This document shows, in pieces, positions 1-5,071 of a stretch of DNA of 5,436 nucleotides. The position numbers and the translations under genes are program-made. Each line of letters opens with the position of its first letter. Position 1 is the first letter of the stretch. The notes beneath the pieces were generated by a model. It had not been told where the DNA came from and did not search any database. It saw only the letters and a program-made list of their open reading frames with translations. This DNA comes from Elusimicrobiota bacterium. Lineage in GTDB: Bacteria > Elusimicrobiota > Endomicrobiia > CG1-02-37-114 > JAHJSO01. The stretch covers positions 1 to 5,436 of the forward strand of contig JAHJSO010000080.1 in assembly GCA_018830385.1 (NCBI GenBank), read 5' to 3'.

Positions 1-40
1 TAAGCATTTTTAACCTCCTTACCTGACGATCTGTAACCAT
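1..40 (-). CDS. IS21-family transposase (IstA-like), N-terminus only, runs off the window
   Basis: Only the first 13 codons are inside the window, reading MVTDRQVRRLKML. This is the opening typical of one group of IS21-family IstA transposases, whose proteins begin MVTD-x-QVRRL and continue into a helix-turn-helix. The start is supported by a strong GGAGG ribosome site (complement of 46-50) five bases upstream of the ATG. The gene reads away from the permease remnant, and the bases just upstream carry the repeated motif expected at an IS21-type end. The rest of the transposase, and any IstB helper, would lie beyond position 1. The family assignment rests on a short stretch, so it is a recognition call rather than a proven one. 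Confidence 0.65.
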   Translation of the reverse strand, partial: MVTDRQVRRLKML

Positions 41-91
41 TCAAACCTCCTTTTTTATCGGTTTGAATAGTTTACCACCCCTACTTAATTT

Positions 92-132
92 CGGGAATTC
101 TAATTGTCGTCAGCCGGGTATTATAATTGTCG
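92..132 (-). repeat. Tandem pair of IS-end motifs (probable transposase binding sites)
   Basis: On the minus strand, CGACAATTATAATACCCGG (132-114) is followed by CGACAATTAGAATTCCCG (109-92). The two copies share CGACAATTA, AAT and CCCG in register and are offset by 23 bp, about two helical turns, so they would face the same side of the DNA. Repeats of this kind inside the terminus are characteristic of IS21-family ends. Their role as transposase binding sites is inferred. Confidence 0.6.
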
Positions 133-139
133 CTCATCA

Positions 140-388
140 CCGGCAAACTCAAGGCCGCTATCGCCATCATAAAAGCCAGCGCTGTTCCCAGAGGAATACC
201 CTTTTGAAACAAAACAACAGCAATAGGCACAATCGCGGCACAGCTTCCATACATGGGAATCCCTAAAATTGTCGCTATAGGCACTGAGAAAACTCCAGTT
301 TTACCAACAATTGACTGTATTACCAGTGAGATTCAGGGCTCAATCTGAAAACATCATAAACCAACCAATCAGAAAATTTTAGCAGCAC
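140..388 (-). pseudogene. COG0701 (ArsP/UPF0718-like) permease remnant, internally deleted and cut by an IS
   Basis: Two pieces of a membrane permease of about 300 residues or more are recognisable. The N-terminal piece (388-320) starts at a possible GTG overlapping the end of the preceding small gene. It reads [20 protein letters not shown], matching the usual start of these permeases (DW-x-x-YD-x-x-x-LSPE), then hits a stop at 322-320. The C-terminal piece (about 332-141) is in another frame. It holds the family's last conserved section, [20 protein letters not shown] followed by [13 protein letters not shown] and ALSLP. The intervening region, including the catalytic-type CSC motif, is missing. 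After ALSLP, where the family continues E-M-x-x-L, the sequence passes into the IS21-like end. The gene has therefore suffered an internal deletion with frame change and an IS insertion, and it cannot make a working transporter. The order of the two events is not known. Confidence 0.8.
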
Positions 389-540
389 GGCTTCCCTTTA
401 TCATTATTTGAGTTGTTACAACAGCTGGCGCCTTTTGCCTGTTCTTCTAATTTTTTGTCTAATTTATCCATTATTTTCGCGATAAAACCCTTTTTGTTTT
501 TTGCTTTCTTCCCTTGTTTCTCATTTTGTTTATCAGACAT
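379..540 (-). CDS. Small Lys/Cys-rich protein (53 aa), possible metalloid-binding peptide
   Basis: This is an uninterrupted 53-codon frame starting at the ATG at 540. A strong AGGAGGG ribosome site lies just upstream, and the start is 17 bases after the acr3 stop, so the gene is clearly operonic. The protein begins MSDKQNEKQGKKAKNK. A predicted amphipathic helix follows at about residues 18-36 (GFIAKIMDKLDKKLEEQAK). The hydrophilic tail carries two cysteine pairs, at residues 40-41 and 52-53, the second ending the protein (KPCC). There is no membrane segment or signal peptide, so it is predicted cytosolic. Vicinal cysteines bind trivalent arsenic well, and the position between Acr3 and a permease gene suggests a metallochaperone or permease partner, but this is inference. 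I recall similar short Cys-tailed peptides beside such permeases but cannot name a family. Its stop overlaps the likely start of the permease remnant, suggesting former translational coupling. Confidence 0.8.
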   Translation of the reverse strand: MSDKQNEKQGKKAKNKKGFIAKIMDKLDKKLEEQAKGASCCNNSNNDKGKPCC

Positions 541-557
541 ATTCTCCCTCCTTTTCA

Positions 558-1727
558 TTATTCATTAACGATTTTAAACCAGCCTTTTGTTCTAAGACAA
601 ATTTTAACCAACATCAGCATCACCGGGACTTCGATCAAGACTCCAACTACCGTCGCTAGTGCCACTCCTGATGAAAGCCCAAACAGCATTGTCGCTGTGG
701 CAATAGCAACCTCAAAATGATTGCTTGCACCAATCATGGCCGAAGGAGCCGCATCTTCGTAACTTAATTTTAACTTCTTTGCCATCCAGTAAGTGATTGC
801 GAATATTAAGCATGTTTGAATAAAAAGCGGTATCGCGATCCATAAAATCGTCAGCGGTTGAGCAAGGATAACCGCGCCTTTGAAAGAAAACAAAAGAACC
901 AACGTAAAAAGCAAGGCAATTATTGAGACTGGTGAGAGTACGTACAAAAATTTCTCATTAAACCACTCTATGCCTTTATGCGATATGATCCACTTCCTCG
1001 AAAAATAACCGGCAATAAGCGGTAGCGCAACATAGATTGCAATTGACAACAGCAATGCCTGCCAGGGAACCGGCATACGTCCTACACCAAGCAAAAATCC
1101 GCCAAGTACACCGTAAAGTAAAAGCATGGTCAATGAATTAATAGCTACCATTACAAGCGTGTGCCCATCGTTTCCTTTAGAGAGAAATCCCCAGACTAAA
1201 ACCATAGCTGTACAAGGAGCAATACCAAGCAGAATGCACCCGGCGAAATAACTACGCCATAGAGGAACTTGTAACACCTTTAGGCCTTCATGCATAATAA
1301 CTGTGCCTACACCATGAATAGACCCTAAATCCCAATCCGCTCCAGGCGGTAATCTAACAAGATCAACCGCTCCAACTCCAATCAAACCCTTGAACAAAAC
1401 ACCTAAAAAGAAAAAAGCAATGGCATACATCGTAAAGGGTTTTATTGCCCAGTTTACAAATAATGTTAATCCAACAGGTTTGGGTGATTTTCCGGCCTTA
1501 ATGACCTCGGCAAAATCAATTTTTACCATAATCGGATACATCATAAAAAACAAACAAATCGCGATTGGTATTGAAACGACCGGCGCCCCGTTTACATAAA
1601 TAGCTAGCCCATCAAGAAACTTTGCCGTCTCAGGAGCTGCCTTACCTATTAAAACTCCTAAGCCAATGCACGCAAATACCCATACAGTAAGATATTTTTC
1701 AAAAAAACCTAACTTTCGATCCCCCAT
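558..1727 (-). CDS. acr3: Acr3-family arsenite efflux permease
   Basis: This is a 389-residue integral membrane protein of the Acr3 (bile acid/arsenite transporter superfamily) type, which exports arsenite through the cytoplasmic membrane using the proton-motive force. Hallmarks visible include NWAIKPF at about residues 92-98, [13 protein letters not shown] at 168-180 with Cys172, [14 protein letters not shown] at 185-198, [14 protein letters not shown] at 332-345, and [10 protein letters not shown] at 362-371 with Glu366. Cys172 and Glu366 correspond by motif to the Cys and Glu shown to be essential in characterised Acr3. About ten membrane segments are predicted. The loop before the PCTAMV segment, about residues 111-157, looks longer than in compact Acr3 proteins. 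I chose the ATG at 1727 over one 27 bases upstream because AAGGAG lies at 1737-1732. The longer frame would run through that ribosome site and the end of the DUF134 remnant, whose stop is one base before this ATG. Confidence 0.95.
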   Translation of the reverse strand: MGDRKLGFFEKYLTVWVFACIGLGVLIGKAAPETAKFLDGLAIYVNGAPVVSIPIAICLFFMMYPIMVKIDFAEVIKAGKSPKPVGLTLFVNWAIKPFTMYAIAFFFLGVLFKGLIGVGAVDLVRLPPGADWDLGSIHGVGTVIMHEGLKVLQVPLWRSYFAGCILLGIAPCTAMVLVWGFLSKGNDGHTLVMVAINSLTMLLLYGVLGGFLLGVGRMPVPWQALLLSIAIYVALPLIAGYFSRKWIISHKGIEWFNEKFLYVLSPVSIIALLFTLVLLFSFKGAVILAQPLTILWIAIPLFIQTCLIFAITYWMAKKLKLSYEDAAPSAMIGASNHFEVAIATATMLFGLSSGVALATVVGVLIEVPVMLMLVKICLRTKGWFKIVNE

Positions 1728-1728
1728 A

Positions 1729-1854
1729 TTACTCCTTAAGTTTACAACATCCACCCTCTATCTTTATTGCCTTAATATTTACTAACGCATCAGCTATTTT
1801 TTTATTTGCTGAGTCTAAAATACGTAATACCGTCGAACGGTGGACTTTCATCAT
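1729..1854 (-). pseudogene. 3' fragment of a second DUF134 (UPF0251) gene
   Basis: The frame from 1854 to the stop at 1731-1729 encodes 41 residues. They align with the last 44 residues of the intact DUF134 protein encoded at 4928-4623, sharing the helix-turn-helix end (VHRST then RIL), [20 protein letters not shown] and a short charged tail. The N-terminal two thirds, including the DUF134 signature and most of the helix-turn-helix, are missing, and an in-frame stop lies immediately upstream. The nucleotide match is also strong: 56 of 62 bases agree between 1744-1805 and 4650-4711 by direct count. The break lies beside the repeat at 1862-1913. A 41-residue product could still be made from the tandem ATGs at 1854 and 1851, but no good ribosome site precedes them. 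The fragment ends one base before the acr3 ATG and its last codons supply the acr3 ribosome site, so it once led the acr3 operon. Confidence 0.85.
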
Positions 1855-1861
1855 TTAACTT

Positions 1862-1913
1862 ATGGGGACAGCTGTCTCCTTTTTCTTCCTTTTCCTTTGT
1901 CCCCTTTTCCTTT
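1862..1913. repeat. Inverted-repeat and polypyrimidine element between arsG-like gene and DUF134 remnant
   Basis: On the plus strand, GGGGACAGCTGTCTCC (1864-1879) is a near-perfect palindrome with a 10-bp perfect core. Its left arm GGGGACA (1864-1870) is also complementary to TGTCCCC at 1898-1904. Between and beyond these lies an almost pure pyrimidine tract containing an 11-bp direct repeat, CCTTTTCCTTT, at 1888-1898 and 1903-1913 (period 15). No coding function is visible. The GGGGACA...TGTCCCC arrangement resembles dispersed palindromic repeats mobilised in many candidate-phylum genomes, but family membership cannot be shown from one copy. In minus-strand RNA the palindrome could fold as a hairpin between arsG and acr3, though no U-run follows to make it a standard terminator. 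Confidence 0.55.
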
Positions 1914-1929
1914 CACCCCCGGAAATCCT

Positions 1930-2622
1930 TTACAAGATGCTCATAATAATATGAGCCCAAATAAAATATGCTCCGGCCACAATAAATATAATTCCCGTGA
2001 TTTTCTTCGTGTACCGTTCAAGCGTAGACATCTTATGGAACCAACGCGAAACAGATGAAATGCCCAGCGCAATTCCTATCGCGAAAATCATAACGGGCAG
2101 GGCTGTTCCTACACCGTATAAAATGGGAAATATGATTCCGATTTCACTCTTCAAAGCCAGAGGAATCAAACTACCAAAGAACAAAGCCGCTGAAGTAGGA
2201 CAAAAAGCTAAAGCAAAAAGAAAACCCAGGGCAAACGCGCCTTTTGTTCCAGCTTGCGCCAACCTTTCTTGTTTCTCAGAAGATATGCTAAATCCCGATA
2301 CATTAAGTCTTAAGAACCCCAGTAAAAATAACCCTACGATAACAAGAATCGGACCCAACGCCTTATTCATATATCTTTGCAAAAACTGAGCAATAACCGG
2401 CACACTGTGCAAAGAACTAATAATAATGACTCCCAATACCGCATAGGCAACCATCCTACCTAAACTATATGCTACCGCAGACCATAATACCGCTTTTATA
2501 TGGAGTATTTTTTTTGATAAATATGAAACGGCTGCAACATTTGTAGCAAGGGGACAAGGGCTAATGGAAGTTAGTATACCAAGCCATAAAGCTGTTCCAA
2601 AAGCTATTAATATTCCACTCAT
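1930..2622 (-). CDS. arsG: ArsG-family/CcdA-like membrane protein (aromatic arsenical efflux permease family)
   Basis: This 230-residue protein has about six membrane segments and belongs to the CcdA/DsbD transmembrane superfamily. The opening SISPCPLATNVAAVSYL (about residues 19-35) and the later ALAFCPTSAALFFGSLIP (137-154) match the ArsG branch. That branch was described in the ArsEFG aromatic-arsenical resistance operon of Shewanella putrefaciens. The two prolyl-adjacent cysteines, Cys23 and Cys141, occupy the positions of the membrane-embedded redox pair of CcdA and DsbD. The protein could therefore carry reducing equivalents across the membrane as well as, or instead of, exporting arsenicals. 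Its ATG overlaps the stop of the ArsF-like gene in an ATGA, and AAGGAA lies just upstream, so translation is probably coupled. An ordinary CcdA is the alternative, but the ArsF-like neighbour and the Acr3 context favour ArsG. Confidence 0.8.
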   Translation of the reverse strand: MSGILIAFGTALWLGILTSISPCPLATNVAAVSYLSKKILHIKAVLWSAVAYSLGRMVAYAVLGVIIISSLHSVPVIAQFLQRYMNKALGPILVIVGLFLLGFLRLNVSGFSISSEKQERLAQAGTKGAFALGFLFALAFCPTSAALFFGSLIPLALKSEIGIIFPILYGVGTALPVMIFAIGIALGISSVSRWFHKMSTLERYTKKITGIIFIVAGAYFIWAHIIMSIL

Positions 2623-3068
2623 TCTAATTCCTTTAGATATTTATTTACTTCATCCCTAATATAGTTAAAAAACTGTGTTTCATCTCTTAAATAATCCCAC
2701 ACACCGACAAGATTCTCATATTTAATCTCCTTCCCATCTTTTACTAAGGAAACTACTACTGACCGGGTGTAAAGCTGATAGTCAGTAAGGAAGTGCTGAT
2801 TTTGCTTCTTGTCTGTATTTACCGGCTTAAATATTAACTTGCCGGAACTCAACTCATTGTTAAAATATTGTTCTATTGCTTCTTTGGTATATTGTTCGAT
2901 TCTGTAACAATTCGAGCACCTAAAGTTCCCATGGAAATAATAAACCATCGCGCAATTTTCCGGGCTGTTGTTGACCTCGCTAGTGTCTTTTGCTGATGCA
3001 CATCCTGTCAAACAAAAACTTATAATGGAGAAGAAAATAAATAAAAAAGATAAAAATCTTTTACCCAT
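2619..3068 (-). CDS. arsF: ArsF-family thioredoxin-fold lipoprotein
   Basis: This is a 149-residue exported protein. The N-terminus MGKRFLSFLF plus a hydrophobic stretch ends in the lipobox LTGC (residues 20-23), so Cys23 should be lipidated and the mature protein anchored outside the cytoplasmic membrane. The mature part begins a thioredoxin-like fold with MVYYFHGNFRCSNC, whose CxxC pair is Cys51 and Cys54. It continues with the family-typical QHFLTDYQLYTRSVVV (about 91-106) and a VWDYLRDE helix near the C-terminus. This matches proteins annotated as the ArsF-like nitrophenyl-compound reductase subunit. AAGGAG stands six bases before the ATG. It lies 17 bases after the mini-thioredoxin gene and overlaps arsG by 4 bases. 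In context it is the likely extracytoplasmic thiol partner of ArsG. The substrate, nitroaromatic arsenicals or another oxidised arsenical, is inferred from the family. Confidence 0.8.
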   Translation of the reverse strand: MGKRFLSFLFIFFSIISFCLTGCASAKDTSEVNNSPENCAMVYYFHGNFRCSNCYRIEQYTKEAIEQYFNNELSSGKLIFKPVNTDKKQNQHFLTDYQLYTRSVVVSLVKDGKEIKYENLVGVWDYLRDETQFFNYIRDEVNKYLKELE

Positions 3069-3085
3069 ATTAACTCCTTTTTGTT

Positions 3086-3328
3086 TTACTGATTAACTTC
3101 TATTAGTTTCTTTTTTATCTCATCAAGTGTTGGTATTCTCCCGGCAGCCTTTACTATGCCATCAATAACCAGCGCCGGAGTTGTCATTACCCCATAATCA
3201 GTTATCTTCGCAATATCTTCCACTTTTACAATTTCTGCCTGCAGGCCTAATTCGTCGACCGCAGCCTGGGCATTTTCATAAAGTTTTTTGCATTTGAAAC
3301 AACCCATTCCTAAAATTTCGATTCTCAT
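3086..3328 (-). CDS. MTH895/TM0996-type mini-thioredoxin (possible ArsE counterpart)
   Basis: This 80-residue cytosolic protein has a small-thioredoxin fold. The active site is GMGCFKCKKL with Cys10 and Cys13. The cis-proline loop is VMTTPALVIDG with Pro51, and the chain ends in a helix after AAGRIPTLDE. These are the marks of the MTH895/TM0996 redox-active disulfide family, which often sits beside arsenic permeases. I chose the ATG at 3328 because GGAGG lies nine bases upstream. A longer frame from a TTG at 3349 would translate through that site. It is the first gene of the three-gene ArsE-F-G-like block and could pass electrons from cytosolic thiols to the membrane protein ArsG. Whether it is a true orthologue of Shewanella ArsE cannot be decided here. 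Confidence 0.85.
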   Translation of the reverse strand: MRIEILGMGCFKCKKLYENAQAAVDELGLQAEIVKVEDIAKITDYGVMTTPALVIDGIVKAAGRIPTLDEIKKKLIEVNQ

Positions 3329-3453
3329 CTGCAAGCACCTCCTTTTCAAAGCAATTAACCTTGATTTTCTTTTATGCTAAACACCTTTACCCATATAAAA
3401 GCAAACAGCGCATAACGCAAACCTGTGTTGCCGCTTTATTGACACATCTTCCA

Positions 3454-4626
3454 TCACTTTACAAAGTACCCAAAAATTAACCCGCTGATAGTAGCCATAA
3501 CAACTACCAAGCTTACATATACAACGGTTTTTTTTGTCCCAATAATTCCTCTGATAACGAGCATATTCGGTAAACTTAGCGCTGGCCCTGCTAAAAGGAG
3601 TGCTAAAGCCGGGCCTTTGCCCATACCCGCGCCAATTAACCCCTGTAATATCGGAACTTCGGTTAAAGTGGCAAAATACATAAAGGCGCCGGCAATCGAA
3701 GCAAAAAAATTAGCAAATAAAGAATTGCCGCCGACTAATGTTGTTATGAATTTTGATGGTATTATTCCTTCTCCGCCCGGCCTTCCCAAAAGCAGTCCAG
3801 CGATTAATACTCCCCAGAATAATAACGGCATAATCTGATTAGCAAAATTCCAGCTCGCTTTTGTCCATTCTTTAAGTTCATTTTTCTTAAACCACCTTGT
3901 AAGCATAATGCCGAGTGTGATTAAAAAGGTTGATGTAATATACCATTTTAATACAAAAATAAGACTCCAAAGCCCGGTATCCCCTGCTTGCGGTTTTCCC
4001 CAGTTAGCAAAAACCAAAATAGATACCATAAAAACAAAATAAAGGGCATTCTTCCATAAAGGTCTTTCTTCTTTTTCTTCGCCGGCCGTAAATGAACCAT
4101 TCGCGTGGCGGGCTTTTTCTTCTTTAATAAATATAAAATGCATTAGGAGCCCTACAATAATACTAAAGACAACAGCCCCTATTGCCCTAGCTAGGCCTAG
4201 TTGCCACCCCAAAACCCTGGCAGTTATAATAATCGCTAATACATTTATTGCCGGGCCGGAATAAAGAAAGGCAATTGCCGGGCCTAACCCAGCGCCTCGT
4301 TTATATATTCCTGAAAACAAAGGTAAAACTGTGCAGGAACACACGGCAAGAATGGTCCCGGAAACAGAAGCAACACTGTAAGCAAGTATTTTTTTTGCCT
4401 GTGCGCCAAAATACTTAATGACCGCCGCTTGTTTTATAAACACAGAAATTGCGCCGGCGATAAAGAGCGCCGGCACAAGACAAAGCAATACATGTTTCCG
4501 TGCGTACCATTTAACCAATGCTATTGACTCGAAAATTGGATTTCTAAACGGCAGAAGTTCTACCGGAAAAAAATAAAAGCAAAAGAATACAGCTATGATT
4601 AACGAAAACTTATTTTTTTCTTTCAT
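3454..4626 (-). CDS. COG0701 permease (ArsP/UPF0718-like)
   Basis: This is a 390-residue membrane permease. After a hydrophobic N-terminus the conserved ALVKWYARKHVLLCLVPA segment (about residues 36-53) appears. Next comes the first signature repeat, LAVCSCTVLPLFSGIYKRGA (about 93-112) with the CSC pair Cys96/Cys98, then FLYSGPAINVLAII. A charged cytosolic loop (about 168-192, KEE and GEEKEE) splits the protein. The second repeat, FATLTEVPILQGLIGAGMGK (about 318-337) and LLLAGPALSLPNML (343-356), has no cysteine. This family includes ArsP, an exporter of trivalent organoarsenicals, and other metal(loid) permeases. The specific substrate here is not proven. The start at 4626 overlaps the DUF134 stop in an ATGA, and the local ribosome site is weak (AAGAG), so coupling is likely. 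After its stop, 125 bp separate it from the mini-thioredoxin gene. Confidence 0.88.
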   Translation of the reverse strand: MKEKNKFSLIIAVFFCFYFFPVELLPFRNPIFESIALVKWYARKHVLLCLVPALFIAGAISVFIKQAAVIKYFGAQAKKILAYSVASVSGTILAVCSCTVLPLFSGIYKRGAGLGPAIAFLYSGPAINVLAIIITARVLGWQLGLARAIGAVVFSIIVGLLMHFIFIKEEKARHANGSFTAGEEKEERPLWKNALYFVFMVSILVFANWGKPQAGDTGLWSLIFVLKWYITSTFLITLGIMLTRWFKKNELKEWTKASWNFANQIMPLLFWGVLIAGLLLGRPGGEGIIPSKFITTLVGGNSLFANFFASIAGAFMYFATLTEVPILQGLIGAGMGKGPALALLLAGPALSLPNMLVIRGIIGTKKTVVYVSLVVVMATISGLIFGYFVK

Positions 4627-4928
4627 TGTTTTCTCTTTTTAACAATCTTGCAACATCCACCCTCTATTTTTATTGCTTTAATATTTACTAAAGCGTCAGC
4701 AATTTTTTTATGCGCACACTCAAGAATTCTTGAAATCGTGGAGCGGTGTACGCGCATTTTTTTTGCTACTTTTTCTTGATCCAATCCTTCTAAATCGGAA
4801 AGTCTTATAGCCTCAAATTCATCAATAGTTAAAACAACCCCTTTAAGTTTACTTAGAGGTTTACACTGGGGCCGAAAGCACTTCTCCCCCGGTTCACATT
4901 TTATCCATCGTATCTTTTTAGGCCTCAT
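4623..4928 (-). CDS. DUF134 (UPF0251) family DNA-binding protein, likely operon regulator
   Basis: This 101-residue protein has a cysteine-containing N-terminal arm, IKCEPGEKCFRPQCKPLSKL (Cys11, 17, 22). The DUF134 signature VVLTIDEFEAIRLSDLEGLD (31-50) follows. A sigma-like helix-turn-helix comes next, QEKVAKKMRVHRSTISRIL (51-69), then a conserved KKIADAL helix and a C-terminal GGCCKIVKKRKQ tail with vicinal Cys92-Cys93. DUF134 proteins are predicted DNA binders. No arsR is visible, so this protein is the best candidate for an arsenic- or thiol-responsive regulator of the operon, a proposal based on context. I favour the ATG at 4928, which is preceded by AAAGGAG although only three bases separate the two. 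Upstream ATGs at 4952 and 4943 lack a ribosome site, and the one at 4952 lies within the palindrome. Proteins of this family normally begin close to the M-x-R-P-K motif seen here. Confidence 0.88.
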   Translation of the reverse strand: MRPKKIRWIKCEPGEKCFRPQCKPLSKLKGVVLTIDEFEAIRLSDLEGLDQEKVAKKMRVHRSTISRILECAHKKIADALVNIKAIKIEGGCCKIVKKRKQ

Positions 4929-4946
4929 AATCTCCTTTCGCATTAC

Positions 4947-4958
4947 GCACATATGTGC
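4947..4958. promoter_or_regulatory. Perfect 12-bp palindrome, candidate operator
   Basis: GCACATATGTGC is a perfect inverted repeat. It lies directly downstream of the predicted -10 element, over the expected transcription start and before the DUF134 ribosome site. That placement would let a dimeric repressor block initiation. The DUF134 protein encoded next to it is the obvious candidate ligand, by inference only. Confidence 0.5.
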
Positions 4959-4963
4959 ACTAT

Positions 4964-4992
4964 ACTTTAATATAAACTCGCCATGATGTCAA
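4964..4992 (-). promoter_or_regulatory. Sigma70-type promoter for the DUF134-permease operon
   Basis: On the minus strand a perfect TTGACA -35 box (4992-4987) is followed by a 17-bp spacer and TAAAGT (4969-4964), which matches 4 of 6 positions of the -10 consensus. An AT-rich TATATTAAAGTATAG context surrounds it. Transcription would begin near 4957, inside the palindrome. The -35 box and spacing are convincing; the exact -10 is less so. No equally good promoter is visible ahead of the mini-thioredoxin gene or acr3, so this may drive most of the island. Confidence 0.5.
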
Positions 4993-5071
4993 TAAGAAAT
5001 TATGGGGTGTGATTACAATATCAAGATGTTAAGTTTTTAGTTTTAGGGAAGATCGGTGTCCCTCGATTTTT

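Larger units (their letters stand above)
1..139 (-). mobile_element. Left end of an IS21-like insertion sequence
   Basis: Permease homology stops abruptly after an ALSLP motif, whose last codon is at 143-141. From about 139 (minus strand TGATGAGCGACAATTA) the sequence no longer resembles the permease. It contains two copies of a terminal-type motif and then leads into an IstA-like start codon at 40. IS21-family elements typically start with TG and carry repeated transposase-binding motifs inside their ends, and this end fits that pattern. The exact boundary is inferred from where the permease homology breaks. The other end and any target duplication lie outside the window. Confidence 0.6.

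Noticed and set aside
92..132. The two CGACAATTA motifs as the start of a CRISPR array
   Set aside because: There are only two short imperfect copies, no further repeats, and their position beside an IstA-like start is better explained by an IS terminus.
81..284. Open frame 284-81 as an intact 67-residue membrane protein
   Set aside because: It is the tail of a COG0701 permease read on into the IS end. Its apparent start is an internal valine (GTG) codon of the permease, with recognisable family sequence continuing upstream of it.
1728..1754. Upstream ATG at 1754 as the acr3 start (nine extra residues)
   Set aside because: It lies inside the DUF134 remnant, has no ribosome site, and the frame would run through the AAGGAG that serves the ATG at 1727.
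1997..2389. Plus-strand open frame of 130 codons opposite the arsG-like gene
   Set aside because: It is a shadow of a well-conserved minus-strand membrane protein, has no homology I recognise, and its composition is explained by the complementary codons.
3329..3453. A separate promoter ahead of the mini-thioredoxin gene
   Set aside because: Candidate boxes such as TTGCGT with TATATG at 17-bp spacing match the consensus poorly, so I cannot support a promoter here.
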